A DNA stretch of 64,000 nucleotides from Streptomyces griseoviridis (lineage in GTDB: Bacteria; Actinomycetota; Actinomycetes; Streptomycetales; Streptomycetaceae). The position numbers were made by a program, and so were the translations under genes. The notes under the pieces were generated by a model. That model was not told the DNA's origin and made no database searches. It was given only the letters and a program-made list of their open reading frames with translations. Of this stretch, positions 8,779-19,001 are shown one piece after another (position 1 is the stretch's first letter; each line of letters begins with the position of its first letter). The DNA lies in the NCBI RefSeq assembly GCF_005222485.1, contig NZ_CP029078.1:6449501-6513500 (forward strand). Direction: 5' to 3'.

Positions 8779-9963
8779 TCACCGTCCGGCGAACTTCTTG
8801 CTCACCGAGTCGTAGACGCCCTTGGCCACGTCACCGAGGCGCGGTCCGGCCAGCCAGCCCGAAGTCACCGGTCCGATCGAGGTGTTGGAGACCAGTGCGG
8901 GCTTGCCGTCCGACCCCGTCGCCACCCAGCCGCCACCGGAGGAACCGCCGGTCATGGTGCAGCCGATGCGGTACATCGTCGGATCCGAGGTGGCCATCGA
9001 CAGCCGCCCCGGCCGGTCCTGGCACTGGTACAGCTTCTGCCCGTCGAACGGCTTCGCCGCCGGATAGCCGGTCGCGGTGATGCTCGAAACCTTCGGCACG
9101 GCGGGCGCGTTGAAGTCCACCGGCAGGGCCGCGCCGACCGTCTCCTCGAGCGACTTGCCGTCACCGCCCTTCTCCGGCGTCACATGGATGACGGCGAAGT
9201 CGTAGGAGGCGCCGTCGCCACCGGTCTCGCCGCCCTGCGCGATCCACTGCCGGGAGGTCTGCGCGCCGTCACCCCACCAGACGCCGAACGGAGCGACCTG
9301 CTCCCGGGTGGCGTTCTCCAACTGGCCCTCCGTACGCCCCGCGTCGTTGTACGACGGCACGAAGGCGACGTTGCGGTACCAGCCGCCCTTCTTGCCGGCG
9401 TGCACACAGTGCCCCGCCGTCCAGACCAGGTTGGACTTGCCCGGGTGCGCCGGGTCCGCCACCACCGTCGCCGAGCAGACCATCGTGCCCTCGGGGGAGT
9501 CGAAGAACACCTTGCCCGCGGTGGCCGCGTTGGCGTGGTAGCTCGGCGCGACGGCCCGTGCGACCACCGGAGCGGGCGCCGGGTCGGTCACCCCCTGGTC
9601 GCCGGATATGTCGTTGGTGTCGACGCCCTTGTTCCGGCCGTCGGCGTCACGCATCCGATCCGGGTTCCACAGGCCCTTGATGATCGGGTTGACGAACTCG
9701 TCCGCCTCGCGCAGCCAGTCCTCGCGGTCCCAGTTCTTCCAGGCGCCGTTCTTCCACTTGTCTATGTCGATCCCGTGCTCTTTGAGCTTGTCCCGCAGGT
9801 CGTCCGGGATCCTTATCTTGCCGTCGCTCCCGGTACCGGCGGCGCTCGCGGAGGCGGACGCCCGGCCGTCCGCGGTGGTGTCACCCGAGTCGCACGCGGT
9901 GACGGTCAACGCCAGCACCGAGGCGAGCGCGACGACGGCCAGAGACGGCCTGGTGGATCGCAT
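8779..9963 (-). CDS. trypsin-like serine protease, lipoprotein
   Basis: 394 residues. The signal peptide ends in a lipobox LTVTAC with Cys24, so the mature protein should be lipid-anchored outside the membrane. A charged linker of about 100 residues precedes an S1-type (V8/glutamyl-endopeptidase-like) domain. The triad is His in VWTAGHCVH, Asp in YDFAVIHV and Ser in GGSSGGGWV. Paired cysteines (MVCSATVV with GHC; LYQCQD with IGCTMT) suggest disulphides. ATG 9963 has an AGGGGGA Shine-Dalgarno on the minus strand; upstream in-frame ATGs lack one. Confidence 0.88.
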   Translation of the reverse strand: MRSTRPSLAVVALASVLALTVTACDSGDTTADGRASASASAAGTGSDGKIRIPDDLRDKLKEHGIDIDKWKNGAWKNWDREDWLREADEFVNPIIKGLWNPDRMRDADGRNKGVDTNDISGDQGVTDPAPAPVVARAVAPSYHANAATAGKVFFDSPEGTMVCSATVVADPAHPGKSNLVWTAGHCVHAGKKGGWYRNVAFVPSYNDAGRTEGQLENATREQVAPFGVWWGDGAQTSRQWIAQGGETGGDGASYDFAVIHVTPEKGGDGKSLEETVGAALPVDFNAPAVPKVSSITATGYPAAKPFDGQKLYQCQDRPGRLSMATSDPTMYRIGCTMTGGSSGGGWVATGSDGKPALVSNTSIGPVTSGWLAGPRLGDVAKGVYDSVSKKFAGR

Positions 9964-10150
9964 GCTGTGAGTCCCCCTGAGATGTTCTGTTCCAAGGCTG
10001 TTCCGGGACCCCGCGCCGAGACACGGTGTCCTGTCGAACGGCATCACAGACTATGCGCTCGCTGTGGGGGCGTTCCCACGGAACGGCAACGGTTCAGCTA
10101 CGGCCCACCTTCCCCTGTCCCGTCCGAACGTACGTCAACAACCTCCCTTG

Positions 10151-10990
10151 TCAGGCAGGCGAGTTGGCCTGGGCGCCGGGCAACGGCCGGACGGTGAGGA
10201 GCTGTTCGGCACGGCCGACCGGACCGTTCACATCGTGCAGCACCGTGCTGGTCAGCCCCTGCCCGGACGGGCCCCAGGTGACGGTCGTGTCCAACCCCGT
10301 CCAGGGCCCGGTCGGCCGGCGGTGCAGGTGGACGGTCAGGTCGACGTTCGGGAACATCCACGCGGTCGGCGACTGCCTGACGGCGATGCCGTTCGCCGTG
10401 TCGACCAGCGCCAGGTACGACGCGAGCGGGCCCGCCTGCTCCCCGGCGACCAGGTCGAGCGGCGTCGAGATCCAGGTCGTCGCTCGGCCCGGCGTGGGCG
10501 GCGCGACCGGCCGGACGTCGATGGAGGCGATGTAACCACCGGGCCACAGCTCGGACATGCGCCACGGGGTGAGCGCGTCGGGTGGCGTGAGACGCGGGCT
10601 GGCGCCGCCCGCGACGGCCCCGGTGTCCCACTCGGCCAGCAGCCAGGCTCGGGCCCTGACCACCGGCCGCCCGCCGATCCGCACGACGGCCTCCACCAGC
10701 GCGATGGTCCGCCCCGGCCGGATGGTCTCCACCTCGATCTCGCACTCGTCGAGCGCGAGCCGCCCGAGGATGTCGTAACTGATCCGGGAGACCACGAGCC
10801 CCTGCCCGCTCGCCGCCGCGTGCTCCTCCAGAACATGCGCCACAAGGCCGCCCAGGGGACTGAAGTGCTGCTCGTCGGGATCCCAGGCCCCGCCCGCGTG
10901 CGGAGTCGGCTTGTACCGCAGCTCATCGATGCGTTCGAAGTAGCTGCCGGGGACGGTGAGTCCGGTACTGGCTTGGGGGGAGGCGTGCAC
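10151..10990 (-). CDS. double-hotdog acyl-CoA thioesterase family protein
   Basis: About 279 residues in the thioesterase family with two hotdog repeats (TesB-like/4HBT_3). Recognisable parts are the N-terminal FSPLGGLVAHVLEEH, the ISYDILGRLALDECEIEVETIRPGRTIALVEA core and a C-terminal DLTVHLHRRP / GLDTTVTWGPSGQG segment. Starts at GTG 10990, preceded by GAGGAG on the minus strand. Likely hydrolyses medium or long acyl-CoAs; the physiological substrate is unknown. Not obviously in an operon with the protease. Confidence 0.8.
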   Translation of the reverse strand: MHASPQASTGLTVPGSYFERIDELRYKPTPHAGGAWDPDEQHFSPLGGLVAHVLEEHAAASGQGLVVSRISYDILGRLALDECEIEVETIRPGRTIALVEAVVRIGGRPVVRARAWLLAEWDTGAVAGGASPRLTPPDALTPWRMSELWPGGYIASIDVRPVAPPTPGRATTWISTPLDLVAGEQAGPLASYLALVDTANGIAVRQSPTAWMFPNVDLTVHLHRRPTGPWTGLDTTVTWGPSGQGLTSTVLHDVNGPVGRAEQLLTVRPLPGAQANSPA

Positions 10991-10999
10991 GTTCGGTTC

Positions 11000-11908
11000 T
11001 CCTCGGGCGTGGGCGTTCGATTGACCAACAGGAACCAGGGTGCCAACCCCGACTCGGCGCCGGGGAGGCGACCCGGCGGGAGCGGCCATGGGGGAGGAGG
11101 AGGGGCGCGGAGGGGGTCGGGGGAGGGAGGGCGAGACGCGGGCGGGGGAGCGGAGAGGTCGCCCTCCGGCGGTCAAGGGCTCGACAAGGTTCGAGGTCAC
11201 CCGTAACCAGGTGCGCGGTCCGGGGTTGCTAGCGGTGGGGGCTTGCTGTCGTGTGCGGTCCCCCGACGGTGGTGGCGAAGCGGGACGCGGGCAACGGCGA
11301 CGGGAGACGCCGGACCCCTGTGAGGCGTCGGCTCGCCCAGGACGGCGGGAGGATCGGAAACGTGGCCGAGTCCGCATATCGGGGGTGCCTGCCTGGCGGG
11401 GCGGTGGAGGTCTTCAGGATGACACCGGCACCGATACGGGCGCCGGCACCGGTGCCGGTACGGGGACGGCCGCGGGTATGGATGTCGAGGTCGGCACCGA
11501 CGTCGGAGGCTGCGGTGGCGTCGGGGTCGGCATGGGCGTCGGGGGCCGCGGTGGCGTCGGGGTCGGCGTCGGGGTCAGCGTCGGCGTCGATGTGGGCCGG
11601 GTCCGGGAAGCCGCTGCCGCGTCCGGGACTCTCCGTCTCGCCGACGCTGCCACCGGCCGAACCTCCGCCCTCCCTTGCGGACAGGGCTCCGACGACACCG
11701 ACAGCGCCGAACTCCCGCGCCCAGCAGTTCTGTTGCTTGATGCCCAGCGAGGCAGAGACAAGGGCGACGACGGGATGACTGCCCCCAGCGCCCCGATCGG
11801 CCCACCGCCCCGACCGTCCCAGCTCCCAACTCCCGCCCATCTGAGTCGTTTCCCCCACCCACGCAGCACCCCAGCTCCTCCCACCCCCCCACATCTCAAG
11901 GAACCCTC
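11000..11908. other. 900-bp intergenic region without a convincing gene
   Basis: Long open frames exist on both strands, but they encode only Gly/Val, Ala/Asp or Arg-rich low-complexity sequence and have no consistent start, so I do not call a gene. The middle (about 11430-11600) is a degenerate GGCGTC/GGGGTC hexamer array. No iron box was seen upstream of the siderophore synthetase. It may be the remnant of decayed genes. Confidence 0.6.
11479..11600. repeat. degenerate GGxGTC hexanucleotide array
   Basis: Roughly 20 imperfect copies of a 6-bp unit (GGCGTC, GGGGTC, GGCATG and variants), upstream of the IucA/IucC gene. Confidence 0.7.
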
Positions 11909-14083
11909 TTGAACACCGCCCCCGCCTCCCGCACGGACGCCTCCGCTCCCTCGGCCCACCGGGTGCCCGGACAGCATCGACGAGCCGTGCCCGCTTCCGA
12001 ACTCCCGCACCACACTGACCTCTTGGCCCACCCGGACCCGGCCACCGTGGCCGGTGCCGCCGCCGTCGAGAACCTGCTGCGCTGCTGGGTACGCGAGGCC
12101 GGCCTGCCGGCGCCCGAGGACGGCGCCACCCTCCGCATCGAACTGCCGGCCAGTGCCGCAGCCCTCCTGGTCCCGATCCACTACTGGTCGCCGACCGGCT
12201 CGCACCGCTTCGGGCTGCCCCAACTCGTCGGCGCCCCCAGCCAGTCACCGCCGGTCGACGCCGTCACCCTCGCCGCCCTGCTCGCCCGCGAGACCACCGC
12301 CACGGAGCCGAGGACCGACACCCTCGCCACCTCCACCTCTGGCCTCGCGTCGGCATCCACCCCCACCCCCATCTCCACATCCGCATCCACCTCCGTCTCC
12401 GCCCCGGACCTGGTCGCCCGCGTCGCCGACTCCCTCCGCCGTACCGCCACCTTCGTCACCGACCGCCGAGAACACCCCGACGACGGCCCCGACCGCTTCC
12501 TCTCCGCCGAGCAGTCACTTCTCCTCGGGCACCCGCTCCACCCGACCCCGAAGAGTCGCGAAGGTCTCACCGACGCAGAGGCCGCCCTGTACTCGGCGGA
12601 GTGCCGAGGCTCCTTCCCGCTCCACTGGTTGGCTGTCGACCCGTCCGTACTCGCCTCGGACTCGGCCTGGACCGAACGCGGCCGCCTTGTCCCGGCCTCT
12701 CATCTCACCGAACGTCTGGCGCTGGACGGCTCCCCGTCCCGACCCCAACTCCCGGACGGCCACGCGATCCTGCCCGTCCACCCCTGGCAACTCCGCGAAG
12801 CCCGCCAACGCCCGCCGATCGCCGCCCTGTTCGACGCCGGCCTCCTCCGTGACCTCGGCCCCCTCGGCTCACCGTGGCACCCCACCTCCTCTCTCCGTAC
12901 CGTCCACCGGACGGGCGCCCCCGCCATGCTGAAACTGTCGCTGGCCCTGCGCATCACCAACTCCCGGCGCGAGAACCTCCGCAAGGAACTTCACCGGGGC
13001 CTGGAGGTCCACCGCCTGCTCCGGGCCGGCCTGTCCACGCGATGGCACTCCGTCCACCCGGACTTCGACATCGTCCGCGACCCGGCCTGGCTCGCCGTCG
13101 ACACACCAGGCGGTGACCCGCTGTCCGGACTCGACGTGGTGATCCGGCACAACCCGTTCGCCCCGTCCGACGACGTCACCTGCGTCGCCGGCCTGACCGC
13201 CCTCCTACCGACGGCCCACGCAGCGCCCCCGGCACCCTCAGCCCACCCGTCATACCCGGCCCACCCGTCATACCCGGCCTACCCGACACACCCAGTGCAC
13301 CCGGCACACCCAGTGCACCCGGCACACTCAGTGCACCTGGCACATCAGACGCCCTCGACGCCCGCGCCCCACTCGATGCACCCGACGCATGCGACCCACC
13401 CGGTGCACCTGTCCCACGCGCTCGGCTCGTCGGCCCGACGTCTGGAGACGGCTGTGGGCGCCCCGCGATCCCGGCTCGCCGACATCGTCACCCGCCTCGC
13501 CGCCCGCACCGGCCGCCCGCGAGGGGCCGTCTCCGCCGAGTGGTTCCTGCGCTACCTCGAACACGTCGTCCGCCCCGTGCTGTGGCTCGACTCGGAGGCC
13601 GGTATCGCACTGGAGGCCCACCAGCAGAACACCTTGGTCCTGCTGGACGCCGACGGCTGGCCCAAGGGCGGGCGTTACCGCGACAACCAGGGCTACTACT
13701 TCCGAGAGTCCCACCGCGCCGAACTCGACGCCCAGTTGCCCGGCATCGGCCTGGCGAGCGACACCTTCGTCCCGGACCAGGTGGCCGACGAACGCTTCGT
13801 CTACTACCTCGGGATCAACAACGTCCTCGGCCTCATCGGCGCCTTCGGCTCCCAACGCCTTGCGGACGAGGGACTGTTGCTCGCGGCATTCCGACGTTTT
13901 CTCACCGAGGCCGCCTCAGGCCCCGCCCGGCTCCGCACCGCACTCACCGACCACCTCCTCGACTCACCGGTCCTGCGCTGCAAGGCCAATCTCCTGACCC
14001 GACTGCGCGGCCTGGACGAACTCGTCGGCCCGGTCGAGACCCAGTCCGTCTACGTCACCATCGCCAACCCCCTCCATTCCTGA
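11909..14083 (+). CDS. IucA/IucC-family NRPS-independent siderophore synthetase
   Basis: ATP-dependent condensation of a carboxylate with a hydroxamate-type amine in siderophore assembly. 724 residues against about 600 for DesD-type enzymes. Family signatures are VHPWQ, the SSLRTVH and KLSLALRITNSRRENLRKE blocks, IRHNPF, EAHQQNTLV and the RDNQGYYFRESHR segment. The excess length comes from two low-complexity inserts: a Ser/Thr-rich one (residues about 130-168) and a His/Pro-rich one (about 434-505, nt 13213-13425) of repeated HPA/HPV units. TTG 11909 is chosen because AAGGA lies just upstream. The acyltransferase follows after 82 bp. Decarboxylase and monooxygenase genes expected of a hydroxamate pathway are absent here. 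Confidence 0.88.
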   Translation: MNTAPASRTDASAPSAHRVPGQHRRAVPASELPHHTDLLAHPDPATVAGAAAVENLLRCWVREAGLPAPEDGATLRIELPASAAALLVPIHYWSPTGSHRFGLPQLVGAPSQSPPVDAVTLAALLARETTATEPRTDTLATSTSGLASASTPTPISTSASTSVSAPDLVARVADSLRRTATFVTDRREHPDDGPDRFLSAEQSLLLGHPLHPTPKSREGLTDAEAALYSAECRGSFPLHWLAVDPSVLASDSAWTERGRLVPASHLTERLALDGSPSRPQLPDGHAILPVHPWQLREARQRPPIAALFDAGLLRDLGPLGSPWHPTSSLRTVHRTGAPAMLKLSLALRITNSRRENLRKELHRGLEVHRLLRAGLSTRWHSVHPDFDIVRDPAWLAVDTPGGDPLSGLDVVIRHNPFAPSDDVTCVAGLTALLPTAHAAPPAPSAHPSYPAHPSYPAYPTHPVHPAHPVHPAHSVHLAHQTPSTPAPHSMHPTHATHPVHLSHALGSSARRLETAVGAPRSRLADIVTRLAARTGRPRGAVSAEWFLRYLEHVVRPVLWLDSEAGIALEAHQQNTLVLLDADGWPKGGRYRDNQGYYFRESHRAELDAQLPGIGLASDTFVPDQVADERFVYYLGINNVLGLIGAFGSQRLADEGLLLAAFRRFLTEAASGPARLRTALTDHLLDSPVLRCKANLLTRLRGLDELVGPVETQSVYVTIANPLHS
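13216..13420 (+). repeat. His-Pro-rich coding repeat inside the siderophore synthetase
   Basis: Imperfect in-frame repeats encode YPAHPS, HPVHPA and similar units, interrupting the family core between the TCVAGLTALLP segment and the SSARRLE segment. Confidence 0.75.
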
Positions 14084-14165
14084 CGGTCATCCCCAACCCC
14101 TCCCCACTACCTGTCTGTTCGCGCCGGGTCACCGCCTCGGCCCGCCTTCCGAGAGGAGCGCCGCC

Positions 14166-15086
<921 letters not shown>

Positions 15087-15152
15087 CGCTGTGCAATCGC
15101 GTCGTCGCAATGAGTCAAACGGACGGCCGTGCCCGCCGGTTCCCGCGCCACC

Positions 15153-15170
15153 AAAATTTTTTCGAGGCCG
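15153..15170. other. AAAATTTTTTCGAGGCCG motif upstream of dinG
   Basis: AT-rich for this genome. It matches 15 of 18 bases of a segment at 42379-42396 upstream of parE (counting only this 18-mer), where it is half of an inverted repeat. Confidence 0.4.
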
Positions 15171-15257
15171 ATCCCGCGAGCGGCCGGTCCTGATCCCGCC
15201 CCCCGTCCAAGCCTTGATCGCCCCTTTGTCAGTGCCGGGCCGTAGGGTGGTCGCGCT

Positions 15258-17306
15258 ATGACGAAGCCCTCACTCCCCGAACTCCTGCATGCCGCCGTCG
15301 CCTCCGTCGGCGGTACGGAGCGCCCCGGCCAGGTGACCATGGCCGAATCCGTCGCAGAGGCGATCGACGACGGTTCCCATCTGCTGGTCCAGGCCGGCAC
15401 CGGCACCGGAAAGTCGCTCGGTTATCTCGTGCCCGCGCTCGCGCACGGGGAGCGGGTCGTCGTGGCGACAGCCACCCTCGCCCTCCAGCGTCAGCTCGTC
15501 GAGCGGGACCTTCCGCGCACCGTCGACGCCCTGCATCCGCTGCTGCGCCGACGCCCCGAGTTCGCCATGCTCAAGGGCAGGTCGAACTACCTGTGCCTGC
15601 ACCGTCTGCACGAGGGCATGCCGCAGGACGAGGAAGAGGGTCTCTTCGACCAGTTCGAGGCCGCGGCCCCCACCAGCAAGCTCGGCCAGGACCTGCTGCG
15701 GCTGCGCGACTGGTCGCAGGAGACGGAGACCGGCGACCGCGACGGTCTGACCCCGGGCGTCTCCGACCGGGCCTGGGCGCAGGTCTCCGTCTCCTCCCGC
15801 GAGTGCCTGGGCGCGACCAAGTGCGCCTACGGCGCCGAGTGCTTCGCGGAGATGGCCCGCGAGCGGGCGAAGCTCGCCGAGGTCGTCGTCACCAACCACG
15901 CGCTGCTCGCGATCGACGCCATCGAGGGCGCCCCGGTCCTCCCGCCGCACGAGGTGCTGATCGTCGACGAGGCGCACGAACTGGTCTCCCGGGTCACCGG
16001 CGTGGCCACCGGCGAGCTGACCCCCGGCCAGGTCAACCGTGCCGTGCGCCGGGCCGCGAAGCTCGTGAACGAGAAGGCCGCCGACCAGCTCCAGACCGCC
16101 GCCGAGGGCTTCGAGCGGCTGATGGAACTGGCGCTTCCCGGCCGGCTGGAGGAGATCCCGGAAGACCTCGGCTACGCGCTGATGGCCCTGCGGGACGCCA
16201 GCCGTACGGTGATCTCCGCGATCGGCGCGACCCGCGACAAGTCCGTCCAGGACGAGGACGCGGTCCGCAAGCAGGCACTGGCGTCCGTGGAGAGCGTCCA
16301 CGACGTGGCGGAGCGCGTCGCGAACGGCTCGGAGTGGGATGTCGTCTGGTACGAGCGCCACGACCGCTTCGGCGCCTCTCTGCGGGTCGCCCCGATGTCG
16401 GTGTCGGGGCTGCTGCGCGAGAAGCTGTTCACCGACCGCTCCGTGGTCCTCGCCTCCGCGACCCTGAAGCTCGGCGGCGACTTCAACGGCGTCGGCGCCT
16501 CCCTCGGCCTCGCCCCGGAGGGCACGGAGGGCGACGACGTCCCGCAGTGGAAGGGCATCGACGTCGGCTCGCCGTTCGACTACCCCAGGCAGGGCATCCT
16601 GTACGTCGCCAAACACCTCGCGCGCCCCGCGCGGGACGGCGACCGGGGCGACATGCTCGACGAGCTGACGGAGCTGATCCAGTCGGCCGGGGGCCGCACC
16701 CTCGGCCTCTTCTCGTCGATGCGCGCCGCGCAGCTCGCCGCCGAGGAACTGCGGTCGCGGATCCCGGAGTTCCCGATCCTGCTCCAGGGCGAGGAGACAC
16801 TCGGCGAGCTGATCAAGAACTTCGCCGCGGACCCCCGTACCTGCCTCTTCGGCACGCTCTCGCTCTGGCAGGGCGTCGATGTCCCCGGGCCCAGCTGCCA
16901 GCTGGTCGTCATGGACAAGATCCCGTTCCCGAGGCCGGACGACCCGCTGATGAGCGCCCGGCAGAAGGCCGTCGAGGAGAACGGCGGCAACGGCTTCATG
17001 GCCGTCGCCGCCACCCATGCCGCGCTGCTCATGGCGCAGGGCGCCGGCCGTCTGGTCAGGGCCTCGGGTGACCGCGGTGTCGTCGCCGTGCTCGACCAGC
17101 GCCTCGCGACGGCCCGCTACGGCAGCTATCTGAAGGCGTCACTGCCGGACTTCTGGTACACCACGGACCGTAACCAGGTCCGCAGGTCGCTGGCGGCGAT
17201 CGACGCGGTGGCGAAGCAGGCGGAGGCGGCAGCCGACGTCAGGACCGGAACCGAGAACGACGCCGACGCTGACGCCGGCGTCGAGTCCGTCACCGAGAGC
17301 GAGTGA
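15258..17306 (+). CDS. dinG: DinG-family ATP-dependent DNA helicase
   Basis: Superfamily 2, XPD/DinG-like 5'-3' helicase. 682 residues. Walker A is QAGTGTGKSLGYLVPAL, Walker B/DEAH box is IVDEAHEL, and the C-terminal motifs are LFSSMRAAQLAAEEL, LFGTLSLWQGVDVPG and QGAGRLVRASGDRGVVAVLD. Cysteines between motifs I and II (YLCLH, ECLG-TKCAYGAECF) are placed like the iron-sulphur ligands of DinG. ATG 15258 follows TAGGGT by 9 bases. It is convergent with lexA, a neighbour fitting a role in DNA damage repair; no clear SOS box was seen upstream. Confidence 0.92.
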   Translation: MTKPSLPELLHAAVASVGGTERPGQVTMAESVAEAIDDGSHLLVQAGTGTGKSLGYLVPALAHGERVVVATATLALQRQLVERDLPRTVDALHPLLRRRPEFAMLKGRSNYLCLHRLHEGMPQDEEEGLFDQFEAAAPTSKLGQDLLRLRDWSQETETGDRDGLTPGVSDRAWAQVSVSSRECLGATKCAYGAECFAEMARERAKLAEVVVTNHALLAIDAIEGAPVLPPHEVLIVDEAHELVSRVTGVATGELTPGQVNRAVRRAAKLVNEKAADQLQTAAEGFERLMELALPGRLEEIPEDLGYALMALRDASRTVISAIGATRDKSVQDEDAVRKQALASVESVHDVAERVANGSEWDVVWYERHDRFGASLRVAPMSVSGLLREKLFTDRSVVLASATLKLGGDFNGVGASLGLAPEGTEGDDVPQWKGIDVGSPFDYPRQGILYVAKHLARPARDGDRGDMLDELTELIQSAGGRTLGLFSSMRAAQLAAEELRSRIPEFPILLQGEETLGELIKNFAADPRTCLFGTLSLWQGVDVPGPSCQLVVMDKIPFPRPDDPLMSARQKAVEENGGNGFMAVAATHAALLMAQGAGRLVRASGDRGVVAVLDQRLATARYGSYLKASLPDFWYTTDRNQVRRSLAAIDAVAKQAEAAADVRTGTENDADADAGVESVTESE

Positions 17307-17311
17307 GCGGG

Positions 17312-17352
17312 AGTGGGTGGCCGCGGTCGCGGTCGCGCCGCAGCCACCCACT
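17312..17352 (+). terminator. terminator of dinG
   Basis: AGTGGGTGGC at 17312-17321 pairs with GCCACCCACT at 17343-17352. The stem extends inward about 5 more pairs with one mismatch. It begins 5 bases after the stop codon. Confidence 0.75.
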
Positions 17353-17449
17353 GCCTCCCCGCGTCACCCCGTGACTCCGCGAGTCCCCCTGTGTGCGCGC
17401 GCGACCCCGTGTCTCCCCGTCCGTGTCTCCTGTGGATCAGGACAGCACA

Positions 17450-17483
17450 GGGCCCCGGAACCGGCGCAGGGGTTCCGGGGCCC
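17450..17483. terminator. terminator between dinG and lexA
   Basis: Perfect 13-bp stem, GGGCCCCGGAACC (17450-17462) with GGTTCCGGGGCCC (17471-17483), 8-base loop. It lies just downstream of lexA on the minus strand. Confidence 0.8.
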
Positions 17484-17527
17484 GGTCAGGGAGCGAGGCG
17501 GCGCTCAGCGCCCGCCCGCTGTGGCCG

Positions 17528-18301
17528 TCAGACGCGACGCAGGACCGCCACGACCTTGCCGAGGATGGTCGCGTCGTCGCCAGGGATCGGCTCGTACGCC
17601 GCGTTGTGCGGGAGGAGCCAGACATGGCCGTCCTCGCGCTTGAACCGCTTCACGGTGGCCTCGCCGTCGAGCATGGCCGCCACGATGTCACCGTTCTCGG
17701 CGACCGGCTGACGGCGGACGGTGACCCAGTCGCCGTCGCAGATCGCGGCCTCGATCATCGAGTCGCCGACGACCTTCAGCACGAACAGCTCACCGTCACC
17801 GACCAGTTGGCGAGGGAGAGGGAAGACGTCCTCGACGGACTCCTCCGCGAGGATCGGGCCACCGGCGGCGATCCGGCCGACCAGCGGTACGTACGACGCG
17901 GCCGGCTTCCCGGCGGTGTCGGTGGGCTGCGCCGACGATGCCTGGTCCGAGCCGCGCACCTCGTAGGCGCGCGGGCGGTGCGGATCGCGGCGCAGGAAGC
18001 CCTTGCGTTCGAGCGCCATCAGCTGGTGGGCGACGGAGGAGGTGCTGGACAGGCCGACCGCCTGTCCGATCTCCCGCATCGATGGTGGGTAGCCGCGTCG
18101 TTGCACCGAGTCCCTGATCACCTCGATCACGCGGCGTTGCCGATCGGTGAGTCCTGAGCTGTCCGCCCGGATGCCAGGAGGTCGGCCCGGTAGTGAGCGC
18201 TTGTGCCCCTCGGGATTCATGTCGTTCATCGCATGCACCGGCTCGAGTCGGCCCTGGGAGCGGTCCTGGGCAGTGATGGCACTGTCTGCGGTGGTGGTCA
18301 C
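17528..18301 (-). CDS. lexA: LexA, SOS response repressor
   Basis: Represses DNA-damage genes and cleaves itself when RecA filaments form. 257 residues. A winged-helix N-terminal domain (residues about 50-115, including [23 protein letters not shown]) is followed by an S24 peptidase domain. The Ala146-Gly147 cleavage site lies in GRIAAGGP and the Ser181/Lys218 dyad in GDSM and TVKRF. GTG 18301 has GAGAGGGG upstream on the minus strand and yields the long N-terminal arm seen in Streptomyces LexA. A putative SOS box lies 61 bp upstream, consistent with autorepression. Confidence 0.96.
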   Translation of the reverse strand: MTTTADSAITAQDRSQGRLEPVHAMNDMNPEGHKRSLPGRPPGIRADSSGLTDRQRRVIEVIRDSVQRRGYPPSMREIGQAVGLSSTSSVAHQLMALERKGFLRRDPHRPRAYEVRGSDQASSAQPTDTAGKPAASYVPLVGRIAAGGPILAEESVEDVFPLPRQLVGDGELFVLKVVGDSMIEAAICDGDWVTVRRQPVAENGDIVAAMLDGEATVKRFKREDGHVWLLPHNAAYEPIPGDDATILGKVVAVLRRV

Positions 18302-18361
18302 GTCGGCCCCTCTCGATGGTCTCCCTGGCTGGACAACGGTAGTTGCTTTCGAAAGGTTGCG

Positions 18362-18377
18362 CCAAACACACGTTCGA
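18362..18377 (-). promoter_or_regulatory. putative LexA (SOS) box upstream of lexA
   Basis: On the minus strand the site reads TCGAACGTGTGTTTGG. The left half (TCGAAC) is perfect against the actinobacterial palindrome TCGAAC-N4-GTTCGA and the right half keeps GTT. It lies 61 bp before the lexA start. Confidence 0.75.
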
Positions 18378-18612
18378 GTGAAAAAACGCGGATCCACTGC
18401 CGTGATCAGGCGTCTGGGTGTATGGCTGGCGCGCTGCCCGACGGGCGGAGCGGTCCCCGCGGGAGGGTGCGGTTTGGGGCTCCGGGGGTCTCCGCCGCCA
18501 GGCCCGTGGCCTCGCGGGTTGTCGGCTCAGTCTGCCATCCGGTGCCCGGCCAGCCGCGGACCGGACCTCATCTGTGCCGGAGCCGCACGGCCCCTCCCTG
18601 CGGCGCCCGGTA

Positions 18613-18684
18613 TCTCCGTAAGCGTCACAGAGGGCGTCTCCGTAGGCGTCGCAGGGGGCGTCTTCGTAGGCGTCGCAGAGGTGT
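18613..18684. repeat. three tandem 24-bp repeats
   Basis: Imperfect copies at 18613-18636, 18637-18660 and 18661-18684 share the core CGTAGGCGTCGCAG. Non-coding as far as can be judged. Confidence 0.8.
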
Positions 18685-18845
18685 GGTCGTACCTCTCTCC
18701 GTGCGGCGGTCAGGGCGCTCGCGTCGGGCCTGACGGGGCCCTCGTGCGGCGGGTGCGGGCCCCGTCAGGGCGGGGTCGCCCGGCCCGCGCAGGCCCGCGT
18801 GCTGGGGCCCGACACGCGCGCGTACGGCGTGTTTATGTGGCTCGA

Positions 18846-18861
18846 TCCCCACATCTAGTGG
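18846..18861. promoter_or_regulatory. candidate NrdR box
   Basis: TCCCCACATCTAGTGG resembles the NrdR operator (ACAC-type half, AT centre, GTGT-type half), with a 13-bp quasi-palindrome CCACATCTAGTGG. NrdR boxes usually come in pairs about three helical turns apart; a convincing second box was not found. Confidence 0.45.
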
Positions 18862-18924
18862 TTGGATTGCGGAGGCGGCCCAGAAGTTGTGGTCCCCCCG
18901 GTCCGCGAAGCGTCGGCGATCGCC

Positions 18925-18930
18925 TATGCT
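18925..18930 (+). promoter_or_regulatory. candidate -10 box for nrdR-nrdJ
   Basis: TATGCT lies about 70 bp before nrdR and downstream of the candidate NrdR box. No strong -35 element was identified. Confidence 0.4.
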
Positions 18931-19001
18931 GGGGACTGCTTCGCGGAGTTCGGAACATCCGGCGAGGCCCATGAGTCTGCTGTGAGGAGGGTTGGGAGTT
19001 C

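Larger units (their letters stand above)
18302..19001. other. 700-bp divergent region, lexA / nrdR
   Basis: Holds the lexA SOS box, three tandem 24-bp repeats (18613-18684), a candidate NrdR box (18846-18861) and a -10 box (18925-18930). No gene is supported: open frames through the repeat encode only Val/Gly or Arg/Leu-rich sequence without a good start. Confidence 0.6.

Noticed and set aside
11000..11908. Iron box upstream of the IucA/IucC gene
   Set aside because: No sequence close to TTAGGTTAGGCTCACCTAA was found in this interval, despite the expected iron control.
11040..11912. Long open frames on both strands upstream of the siderophore synthetase
   Set aside because: They encode Gly/Val, Asp/Ala or Arg low complexity derived from a hexamer repeat, with no Shine-Dalgarno or recognisable domain.
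18400..19000. Search for a cobalamin riboswitch before nrdR-nrdJ
   Set aside because: No B12-box-like sequence or suitable structure was seen; control is expected through NrdR.
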